From: Himantopus leucocephalus
Lineage: Eukaryota; Chordata; Aves; Charadriiformes; Recurvirostridae
Direction of reading: 5' to 3'
DNA length: 64,000 nt
Assembly (NCBI GenBank): GCA_003993805.1
Contig: RSEF01000001.1
Location: 61,790,860 to 61,854,859, forward strand
The notes below the pieces were generated by a model. The model saw nothing but the letters and a program-made list of their open reading frames with translations. It had not been told where the DNA came from and made no database searches. The position numbers and the translations under genes are program-made. Shown here in pieces: positions 24,601-36,600 of this stretch. The stretch's first letter is position 1. Every line of letters starts with the position of its first letter.

Positions 24601-27600
24601 TATGTCTGACCTATCTATCACTTCTTGCTGTCAGGGCAAAGGAAAGGCTCAAGCCATCTGAGCCCCCAAAATGACTGGAGATGGGAGGCAGTGTCTTTGC
24701 TAGCCTTCTTGCATAGATAGACTGTGCTCAGGCATCTCTTAATTAAGCTGGAAAGGCTAGCAAGCTGATGGATTTGAATTGAGATGCTGGTGAAGCGCCT
24801 GTGACATCCCCAGAGGGCACATTAAATTAACCAAATAGACTAAGGATTCAGTAAGCTAATGAAGAGAGAAATGAGAGAGAGAGAGATGGGAAAGATGGAA
24901 GAGATGAGGGTGAAGGTGACAGAAGCAGATGGAAGGAGAAGACAGGGTAAAAAAGAAAAACAGAGGAATAAAAGTGAGCACGGAGGAGGAAAAGAGGGGG
25001 ATTAAAAGGAGGTGAGAGGAAAATAATGGAGACAGTGAAAGTGATTAAGTGCAGGGATAAGGAAGAAAAGACCCTGCAAGATCCTAAGGCTTTCTCCAAA
25101 GCCATGCTGGGACCATCTGTGCTGTGTCCTGGGGTCCAAATTGCTCAATCTCTGCCTCCGAGTTGCATCAGCTGCTTAGCGAGGCTGTAACCCGGAGCAG
25201 GACTCACCCGTCCCCACTGCCCACCCTGTGCCCTGAGGTGCCTTACCTGCTCGTGGTGCTCGATGCCCATGCTGATCGTGTTCACTAGGATTGCGATCAT
25301 GATCCCACGGTTGAAGTACTTGCTGTCCACAATCCCCCGAAGTTTGACCCTCACTTCTTGCCACATGTCACTGCAAAGCTTCAGCCGTCCGCCTTCTTCC
25401 ACCTCCTCCTCCTCCTTCTCCAGTGCCGAGGCACCTTGGTCCTCTCTGCTGCCCTCTCCCTCCTCTTCGCTCGCTCCTCTGTCCTCCTGGTCTGAGTCAG
25501 CGCTATCCAGGACAGAGAGCCTTCGGGATGCTTCATGCTCCCCCCTGTGGCATCGGGGGCAGTTGGTGGGATCAGAGGTTGCTGTCACAGCAATGGGCTG
25601 GACCAAGCCCTGAGGAGGGCAGTCAAGAGAGTTGTGCTGCTGGCAAAGTCCTGGTAAGAGAAATGATCATGCTTAATGGAGAAGGCTTTGAAAAAGACAT
25701 CCAAACTGGGAACCTGTTTGGCTTTTGAGTATTTAGACAGGGTAACTGGGCTTTTTATCTGCAAGGATAATTAAACACTGGCACATTGTCTCAAGGGCAG
25801 CAATAAAAACCACTGCTGTTGGGGGCTTTACACTGCCTGGCTGTGTCACCAAAAGGTACGGTACTGTTCAGCAGCCAGTGATTAGGCTCAATGGGGGTTC
25901 ACGTCCATCAGAGGAAGAACTGTTTTGTCTGATGCAGGAATCACAGCTTGAGACTCAGTAGCTTGCGTTAAGTGGGAACTGAGGGAAAAACGATCACGAG
26001 GGCTGCTTTTGGCCTGAACAGCTACAAGTGGGGTCCGAGAACCCCCATGCTGAGCTGAACTCTCTAAATTAGGGAAGCTACATGAACAAAGCAGCTCAAG
26101 AAGCCAGAAAAGGAGGCACAAGAGCGGTTCCTCCTGTTAGTCTGTGCGCTCTGAATCAGAACAGATCTGCTCACTTCAGTGAGAAAACTGTTTGTATTCC
26201 TCCATCCTCCAGTTGGGCCTGGAAGATCAAATGGAGGAATGAATCAATTAATTCATTAACACAGTACATGAAGCCTGCAGAAACCCCTAGCAAGTAAAGA
26301 AAATTAAAGACTGAATATGCAAGACCATCTGAAAAATCCGCTTTTTTGCTTGTTAATAGGAGCATTACTTATGAAAGGCATCAGCAGGCAGTTAATACTA
26401 ACTTTATAAAACTATTTTTACAGTCACTTTTCAGGCCAGGAATCCAATTTAAATGGTATTTCGTGTCTAATTTTACACAACAGCATGTGCTTCCATCAAG
26501 ACAAATTGTCTTCATTGCCCTCGCATATCAAACTGACTTCTTCAGCATTGCTCCCTTTTTTCAGGAGACACCCTATGGCAATTCTACTCCCTTTGCCTCT
26601 CTCTTGAGGTCCCACAGTAACTCAGTTTGGGAGAAGAGCTCTCGGGGACCTAAGGTGTCACCCAGTCCAATCCTTAGTCCCAGTCTCTCATATCTCCCTA
26701 ATACTTAGCTCTCCCAGACTGCTACCATCCCCCTGCTATACCAGACCTGGAGCCCTTTACAAGTCTCAGTCAGTGCCTTTAGTGTTGTCCCATTATGGTC
26801 TCTGGGTTTCAGTCCTGGCTTTCCCATGTTCCCTGCTGGTCATCCCTGTTTCATTTCCATTCTTGCTGGTCATCCCCACTTTGCTGGTCTGGTGCACTGG
26901 CCACAGCCCCATGCTCAAAGGCCAGTGTCAATTCTAATTCTGTGCTTTGTAGGCACAGGTCCTTTGACAAGCTGGCAGATGAGGTTGCTCCCAGTTACTC
27001 TCACATTTCCACTATTGGCATTTCCAGCTTTACCCATGAAATCCTTACTGTAGTGCCTCTGGCTTTTCCTGTTCATGCCTAGCTTGGCATCGCTCGGCTC
27101 CACGTGGCCCTGGCGCCAGCTCTGTATGCTGTTGTACAGCCCAAGGGTGCGGCGTTTCGCTTTGCGCACGATGTGGCAGACGTATTGGAAGATCTCCTCA
27201 TAGCAGTCTCCTGGCTCCATGTAGCTGGCAACAGTGCTGGATGAGAGGTACCGGGCCCGCTGCTCCTGCATCAGCTGGTGCTCCCGCTGCTTGGTCTCCG
27301 AAAACTGTGTGGCAATGACCACCAGGCACAGGTTAATCATGAAGAAGGAGCCCACCTAGTAGCAAAGGAGAAGGAGGGACAGTCAATGTCAGCCTGAGAA
27401 AGAACATGCAGGAGGGGGAAAGAGGAGAGAGGAGGGGAAAGTGACTGGAGGCAGACAGAGGAAAGGGAAACAGCCTGCGTGTGGAGATGGGATTTCAGAG
27501 AAAGCCGGCTAAGCCTGTTTTTGAGAACTCACTCAATGTCATTTCCATGCAGAATTTAGAGCTCTGAACTGAAATTCAGGAAACACAAGCCCTACTTTTA

Positions 27601-30600
27601 GCTCTTTTGGCAGGCTTTGGGACCTTTAGCATGTCACTTAGAAGTTACCTTTAAACAGTTTGATCAAAACTGGACTTTTTCTTTCCCTCTCCTTTGTGTT
27701 AAACAGAAGGTGGGAGACAGAGGACTAGTTTGGTAGTTTAGTTGCTTTCTGCCCTGCTTTCTCTTTTATTACTGGAAAAATCATGAACTGTCATTTATGG
27801 TCTTCAGCTCCTGGAGGACATGTCAGTACGCCCAGAGCACTTTATTTATTTCTACCATTTACACCTTAATTGACCCTACAGGGATATGGCACTTGGCTGA
27901 AATGAATCAGCTCTTGAAATCAAAGAGGAGTTTACAAAAACTAATAACTTTGAGAAGGACATTAAATACTCTGGCAAAACAAGGCTTCCTTGCTCATTTT
28001 CTCTTCTTCTGATTCTTCTGATACCAGGCATGTTATATTAGCTCTTATTTTACTTGTCCTCCAGCCTAGGTAGGGTTTCCATTTCAAACACAAAAACAGT
28101 CATAACCCACACCCCCAATTTCTTAGAAACAAAACAAAATACCCAAGTTCTTTCTATTCTCCATACAAAAGCCAAAGTGTCTGTCAGGCTTATTTCACAC
28201 CTTTGCATGTTCCCTGTAAGCTTCCTTTGCCTCAGTTTTCCTACCTGTAAAATAAAGAATATATTTCTTGGTGCTGAGAGATCTGGAGGTAAAAATCTCA
28301 TTCTCAGTGTTACGTGTTATGAAATTACAGATGATCTCCACTAGGAGATCTATCCATTACACTTAGGATAAAACCCGGGCTTCAATTTGATGAGAATTTC
28401 ATACATGAAAGGGCTGATAACCACGTTCAAGATCATTCTCAAAAGCTATGATGCCTTGATTGGTGTCTACTCCCTGTAGAGCTGTAAGTGGCAATATGGC
28501 ATTGATAAAACGTGGAGTCTGATCTCTGAACAAGGACCACATGTCTGCGCTGCTCTGAAATGGACTCTGCGGGGCAGCCTCCGGGAGGAGAGGAAACACC
28601 AGCTCAAGATTTCTGCTTCCTCTGGACCAGGGAGCACCCCTGCTAAGGGACGTCCTCACACAGTGTTCCTCCTGTACGAACCCACACAGGACCCAGTCTC
28701 ACCTCCCTGTCTCTCCTTTACAAGCAAACAGCTCTGACACAGAGCTGGATCCAGTCCTGCCCTTGTCCTTGTGCATGTGCCCTCCCCCAGCAAAGGGGAG
28801 AGGGCAAGCAAAGGTGACGATAATCTGACCCCAATCCTTGTGCATGGAAAAGGTGGAGATTTTTTCAGCAAGTACCCCAGCTTGTTTTTTCTATCCAAGC
28901 GACGTTCCCCTCAGTGCACAGCCCTTGCCACTCCCCCATCAGCTTGCCCCCTTCTCTTGCACACAGATGCCCAGCAGCTCTGTACAGAGGCTCAGTACAG
29001 TGGCTCTCAGTATTTCAAAGTCTGTGCTACCATCTGAATAAGCCTTTGAAACATGAAGCCCTTCCCAAACAGATTCAGTATACGGACAATAAACTATCTT
29101 AAAACAAAGAGCTTTTTTTTCCCCTCCTCCTCTCAGCACCCTTCAAAGCTGTTCTAATTCTGTTTCCCTTCATCACTGAACCCTTCTCTTCCCTCTCCTC
29201 CCGCCCATATTTCAGCCTATTTTCCCTTCAGCTTCTGTATGTGGCCTTGAAAATTAAAATGATGCCTCGTTCAGATTCTTTCACCTTCCCCCAAGATTTT
29301 CTCTAGTCTATGATGTCTTGCATGTTTTCACTGACAAGAGCATGACTGAGAATCCAAATTCTCCTCTGATGCACTCTCCTGCCCTCTTCCCCCCCAGCAC
29401 CACACGACACTCACACGGGCTTGCCCATTCAGTTATCTCCCTTGGGTGCCCTAAGCGAGGCAGGGTCAGGAGCTGGACATCAGCTCTGCACGCGTTTCTG
29501 GAATGCTAATTGTGACCCTGCCCGGGACGTTGCAACTTCTAACAACTCCACAAACAACAAGCGATTAAGACTTGCAACACCTTCTCTTTAGGCTACAAGC
29601 AGAGGAGCTGAGGGCAAGAAGATGCCCTCAGCAGGGTCATGCTGTAAGGCTGTGCTTGAATCTGGAGGGGAGTTCAGGTTTCACATCACCAAGCCCTGTC
29701 CTCACAGGCACCATTTGCTGGGGTCTCCCACCAGATGACCAAAAAGGGGAGGAGTGGGAGGACAGGATATGGCAACTAACCCCCAATCCTTAAACCTCTT
29801 ACTGGGAACATCAAATGCAAAATAAATGAGCTTGTTTAATCCTTAAGACCACAGGCAAGTCCATAAACTCTAAGGCTACGCTAAGCTTCACACTGCCTCC
29901 CAGCTAGCAGAAGGACAGGAAGGGTCCCAGATGGCTCGTAACTGAGCAATCCATCTCAGCTAGCTGAGTGGGGAGACCAAAAGTGTCTGACATGGAGTCA
30001 GACAAAGCATCTGACAGAGGCAGAAGGAGACCATTGATTCAAAGCCCCAACACAGGAGTCCCATTCAGCCCTGAGACTGATCTGTACTTTGATTAAGCAG
30101 AACTTGGCCTTGTTCATCCCAAGGCTTGATCCCAGTTTCTGTAATGGCTCATAAAATATGACTGGTGCTGGAGATGCTGACTTACTTGCCCATTATTTTT
30201 ATTGCTTATGTCAGGGTATACGTCTTGTCTTCTGAAGCCCACATGTGCAAGCACAGAGCACTTCAAGAAGGCCACTAAGTGCTGCAATGTAGAGGCCAGC
30301 CTGAGAGTTCAGAAGAGCTTTCCCTGGTCCAGGAGCCACACTAGCGGCCAAGTAGCTGGAGAGGTGAAAAAGAGACAGCTGGACCTCAAGCAGTAAGACC
30401 CAAATGAAACACTGTCCTGAGAGGTGAAAGCTGTCCTTCCTTCATGTCACCTCCCTGTTCTCTGGCAGAGGGGGAAGCTATTTACAATTCGCTGAATACA
30501 TAAAATGCTTTTACCAGGTTGTTCTGCAAGGTCATTCTGAGTGCAAGGGTCAGCCAGCACTCTTCCCCTTGGGGGAGCACGTTTATGTGGGAGTCCTAAC

Positions 30601-33600
30601 TGTACTGGGAATATATCCAGGTGGTGGAGCCTTCTTCCTGCCGGATGAGCAGTAGCAGGTAATGTCCTTATGTAGGTGTTTAAACATATCTCTGTGAGGG
30701 AAGGAGAAGTCACGGATGAAAGCATAGCTCTAAAAAAGAGGCTGCGGAGATCTGGCCCTAGAAGAGTAAGTTTGAGCCAAAGCTAGGATGTATGTGGAAA
30801 AGCAAAGGGTCAGAGCTTGAAGTATGACTGTCAGAGCAATCCTGCTCAGAAATCCAGGCCTTTCAGTCATGGAGAAGGAGGGAAGGATAAAGGCTGGAAG
30901 GACTGTGCTTCGTGAGACTTGAAGAGGGGTTGTAATTTCTACAAGACGACTCAGAGGGAAAATGAAACCAAGCGATTGTCAGTTCACATTGTGGTGTTGC
31001 TGTGTGCTGCAAAAGATGCATTACACATGCAAAGAAGGCAACAGAAAGGCTAAACACTTTCTTGGTGTAAATCCACCAAAGGCAAAGGAAATATCCCATC
31101 TAGCATATGGCTCCTTTGTTCTGAGCAGTCCCCAGAGTAAGTTGAGGTTCATGTGCTCCTGTGTTTGATGGAAATAAACCTACATGGCTTCTGCAAATGA
31201 GGAGGGAGTGTCTAGAAATGTCAATGACACTCCGCAATAAAATCTCAGGTGGAGTGTTTAATTGAGGGTTTTCAGCTGCCTGCTAATTCAGAGACAAAGT
31301 TTGAATCATTGGGAATCCACATGAGGTGAGCCAGCAGTAGAAGGATGCTCCTGTTTAGAAACCAAAAATATGCTGACAGAATTTATGTGGTTTGGAGCAG
31401 GGGGGGGGGGGGGGGGGTGGGGGGGTTTGGAACTAGCCTGCACGAAATGGGCATGCCCACCCCAAAGGTTAAACACTGACTCTGCACAGTCCTTTCTGGC
31501 TCTGGGAGAGACTGTGTCTGAGGCCGGGAGTAAAGTCTGTACTGAACTGCACATTGTACAAATCTATGTATCCTGGCCATGCTGCTCAAAGTGAAAATGC
31601 AAGTAGGTGCCAAATATCTGTTGCACGGTGGGAGATCTGAACAAACTTTATGGGAAATGATTGTTTTCTGAACTCACAAAAAGTAGTGGATGTTCAGTTT
31701 GCCTTTGGGAATAGAGCTGGGGGGAGCTCCCCTCCCATCCTGTGCAATGATACCTCTGTGCTGTCTCTTCTTGGGACTCTCCAGCCTCAAAGTAAAAGCA
31801 CCATTCCTCAAGGTGTATCTCACCTCTGCTGTCCTGGCTCATGCTGCAGCCCACAGGGAGCAGTTTTGTTTTTTCTCTCCTTGTCTTTCCCTTGTGATGG
31901 TAAAAGGCCAGAAGGCAGGGAGAAATCAAGGATACCATGAAGATTCAGCTTTTTCATAAGTTCTCTGACCTGAATGGACCAGCAGATTGTTTTTGTGCCA
32001 CTCCACTTATGTACAAGCTGCAGAATTTCTCCCAGAAACTGGATTAAGGTTTGTTCGCTCTTAAATCATTGCATGTCAATTTGAATTTAAGCTAGATCCT
32101 GTGCCAGGTGAATCTGTTAGTGTTACTGGGTGACTGCTTCTGGAGATCCTATTTCTAGGAGGGCATGGCCACAGAGGACAAATAGTAGGTGCAGAGCAGA
32201 GTCTTATCCAGGTCCTTTCGACAGCCCATCCAAATGCATATAGGCTTTGGAGATACATGCTGAGGTCCTTACTCGCTAAGTGACCTAGAACTAAATTTCA
32301 CTTATAATTCCCATAATTCATCCTAGGTCTTTCCCTTCTAGTCTTGACCTTGGTCTCCTTGTGGGAAAAGTGCAAGAGTGTTCATAAAAACAGAATCCTT
32401 CCTTGTTAGAAATAGAATATTACCTCCAAGAAAATGCACTTACATGTCGGAGGCTTGAGGAATGGAAGAGGCAATGGCATTACGTTTCTCACCTCTCTCT
32501 CCAGGCACCACCAACAAACATCCTTACGGCAAAGCAAGCCTCAGCCTTCACTTGTATAACTCCACAGGGCTTATAAACTGCTTATTAAGTTCTCACCACG
32601 GACACACTTCTCTCTTTCCATCCCCACCAGCCACAAGTGATCTCACACAACCAGTTTATGTTGGACTGCTGACACTTTCGGAACAGCAGCTCCTTTTTGT
32701 TCATGGTGAGGAAGTAATTCAGCGTGACAGACCCTGAATCTGACAAAAATCTGAATCTGAGACCCTGAAACTGAGAAATTCAGGTGCTGCCAAAAGCCAT
32801 AAAACATGGCTCAAGAGTGACTCAAGAGCTTAAAATGTTTAAAGAGACCAAGTAGGAAGGCAGATGCAGAAATGGTTTTCTATGCTTTTGGGCCTATCAG
32901 TTTGGAGAATTTACTTTGACAGAAGATGTCTGGATAAGAACATTATCCTACACTTGGGTACATGTATCTTTAGGAATCACTCCTGAGCATATTTTTTGAG
33001 TGAACAAGAATAAGTTGGCTGACAACTATGTGATCCTGCCACCGACTCTTGGTGAAAATCAACTAGCTGGGTTGCCAAGATTCTTAAAAGAAATCCAGGT
33101 AAAGTAGTTTGCTACCCAGTATCTGTGCTGACCTAACACCTGTCCTTTTGTAGGGTCTTAGCTTACAATGCTGACAGCCATCAAGTCTTATACTTACAAT
33201 TATCAGCAAGATAAAGTAGATAAAATTGTAGAATGAATGGGCATCCATCACGTAGTACATGATCTCCACCCACCCTTCCAGTGTGATCACCTGCAAAGAC
33301 AAACAACAGCAGGAGAAAAAGGAGGGAAGTGGGCTTCCAGAGTTCATTCCTCAGTGTATACTGGCAGATACTGGCAGGGCTGTTGCAACCCAAGGAAGGT
33401 GAGAAACAGCAATTCATTTTAAGGAGGCCAAATTTCCATTCCAGGAAATCAGCGTGGTACTGCTTGGTGACACTGGCATACTGTCAAAGCCTGTGAGATC
33501 ATGCTAGTCCACAGCAGGAATATTTCATTAAAATAGTTCATTTCCCTGGATCACAGTGGGGGAAAACCTGCAGCACGTTTCTGTGCCCCTTGGACTGGAC

Positions 33601-36600
33601 ACCGCGTACAGCCGGTAAGAAAGGAAAAAGGGAAAGATTTCAGCTCCCATCTGCAACACGTGCTGGGAATTAAAAATAAATAAATGGACTCATTTGCTAT
33701 AGTGATCTGGATTGAAGGAAAAACCAGTACAAGTCAGCCTGAAGGACGTAGCTCATTTCAGCAAAGGTCTGGAACAGCTCTATGTCCACCCATCTTCAGG
33801 AACACCGTTCGTGGTGTGCTTGGTCTCTCTTGTTAGAGTAGTTACAAGGCCCTTTTCTCTATGCAGCTGTATCACACCCTGCAGAAACCATCATGGGAGC
33901 AAAGAAAGACTGAGTTGGGAAAAAGAAAAATAGCTTAAGCCTTGTTAGGAGGCTAACTGGGTCTTACCTGAAATATCACAATCCAGGCATACCCAATGTT
34001 GTCAAAATTGATGGCACCCTTGTGCGGGTTGGCATTGCCTGTACGGCACACGTTGTAGTACTGGTTCCAGTTGACACACATGCCACTGATGTTGAACTCC
34101 TGACGGACTGAATTGTAGTAATAATAATCATCCTTGTCCAAACAACATTCATGGCCCCGCTCCTTCAGTGGGGGTATCTCGTGACAGCCCATAATTCCAT
34201 TGTCTCCTGACAGTGAGCAGATGAAGGGCATTTCATCATCTTCCTCAGGCTGGTAATAAGGGGGCAGGACAATGTCACCTTGTCTGTAAGGATAAAAAAA
34301 CCACAGCTGTAAAGTTCCTTAACAGACAGTTTCCCACCAGTGACACTGGTGGGGCTGGGAGCTCCCATCCTGACACAGGGACTGCACTGGGTAAGGGATT
34401 TCCAGGTTTACTGCCTCAGGAGAAGGGAAGGGAAGACAGGGCTCCTGATAAACAGGAAATTTCCATGGTGGGTCCCCAGTTTTCAGAGCTTTGCCTGCCA
34501 TCAGATCACCCCAAGCCAAATTACACAATCTGCTTTCACCCAGATGAAGAAAAACTGGAATGTAGAGATTTGCATTCTGATCACTCTCCCCATTAGCATC
34601 AAAGCTAAATCAGATGCAGTGATATTAAGGAGGTTCATCAGGCTTTACTGTGATGTGCTCATGTATGTAACCGTTGATGGACATGTTTTATAACATTTGG
34701 CAGTGAACCTTCTGTACTTCTAAAAAAAAAAATCCAGTTCATGCATAATTAAGGTTGCACAGCTAAGCCTTAAAATCAGGAAATGCAAAGTTAAAATTGA
34801 CTTAACCTTAACTTTGACTCCTCCTTGACAGTTGGCATTATGGGTGCAATGTTTCATGACAAGTTCACGTGCCTTTTCCCAAATAATGCAAGCACCTTCC
34901 AAATGCATGAATAATTAAAATCATCTATGCTTGCCTAGCTGGAGATGAGCTAATGATGAGGAAAGTGAAAGGTGGAGATTTAAAATTTTCCATTAAAATT
35001 TATCTGGTGCATTCCTTGCAGTGCTACAATACACAGCTTTCACCATTGCATGAATGCTGACTTCTTCATCATTAGATGAAGCATCATTAGAAGAGGACAG
35101 GTGTTGATGAAAAAGAAAAGAGAGAAAGTCTCTGATTCTAAACTAAGCAGGACTAAACCACAACGATCTGTCGTTACACATCCACATCACTGGTGAACTG
35201 GGTGCCCGCAGACTTCATTTCTCTAGTAATGGCCAGCCAAAGATTTTCTAATATCTGTCACTTTGCAGGCTGTGGCCCCGATTCACTTCTCAGCTACATC
35301 AACTCTGCGTGGATGTAATTACGCTCATTAAAGTAGTACCACTCCTGATTTGCATAAAGGACAATCATCCTAAACATTGGGTTTTCCCTGAGGAATATAT
35401 AAACACAGTAAATGGCTGCTTTAAGCAGCTCCTACTCTCCAACCACACTGCTGTTCTGCAGATTGTATTTTCACACTTATTTTTTTTCCAATTTGAGATG
35501 ATCTAAAGCTTCAGAATTGTTTAATCAGTCTAAACTGATCTACAGCTTTAGGTTTTTTTTAAGCAGTCTAAATTGATAGGACGCCTGGGATTAGCATACA
35601 GTTTTAAGAAGACGTTTTAAAGCCTGAGATCTGCTAAAGCCAGAAAGTCAACAGGAGGAGCTATGCCCTGGAACTGGTGCTCTGTTCCCTGGGAGGGTAA
35701 TTGGAGGATTCATGGCGGGCAGGAACTTTTCCACCCCACTGCCTCTGGGGAGGACGAGAGCCGTGACCTGCAGGCTCCCCCCTGGCTGCCCCAGAATAAA
35801 CCTCAGATACCTGTAATCAACCCCTGTGTGGCTCCAGGCTCTTTGCCAAAACTGTGCCCACGTTTACCCATGGGTTTATTTGTCCCATTCAAGCAGCCAT
35901 TTTTGGCTTTCAGATGCTCTCACTTCTGCTAACCCAGCTGCAGGACACCTCTCACAACAGCCCTCTGTCCCCTCCCCATGGCACCTCCCACAGGCAATTC
36001 TGCTCCTTTTTTCCAATATATTGGAAAATATCCAAGATATTTTCCAATAACTTCCCCATGTCCCTCCAAGGCCTCCAGAAGTAATGCATCACTGTCCAAA
36101 CAGTGATCTCAGCTACACCTCGGAGGTGCCAACAACGTCCCTGGAAGCATCGGTCAGTACTGCGGCTTTCCATAAGACTCCTTTTGTTGTTTTTTGAAGA
36201 GGGAGCAAGTCCAGGAGAAAGATGGTGTGGCTGGTATTTCAGTGTCAACTATTTCTGGGAGTAGGAGCAGCACCTTGAATCCCTGGGCATGGCCGGAGGA
36301 GGCAGCTATGCTAACCTGTGCCTTGGCCAAATCCCAACGAGCCCAGGCATCTGTGGATCATGAAGACAGACTAAAAAAGCTGCCTCTGCCCTCCCTCCCT
36401 TTCCAGTCACTGCAAGACATGGCCAACGCTCTGCATGGTATCATCCTACAACCATTTAGAGTAAGCGATACACAGAGAGCCAGGCAGCAGAAGACAAGAC
36501 AGCAGAGAAGGGGAAAGAGAAATGCCCCTGGAAGAAAGGAAGGGGACACCGTCTCCCAGGCACTCACATTGTGAAGTTTTCCTCCATGAAGCAGCGGTTG

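Larger units (their letters stand above)
16886..25246 (-). other. 8.4-kb intron between II-S1 and II-S2/S3 exons
   Basis: Contains an A/G low-complexity tract (17688-17784), two CR1 fragments (about 18160-18290 and 24209-24350), purine-rich stretches (about 19420-19500 and 24840-25030) and an open segment with splice-like ends at 20143-20230 discussed as a finding. The remainder shows no recognisable element. Confidence 0.85.
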
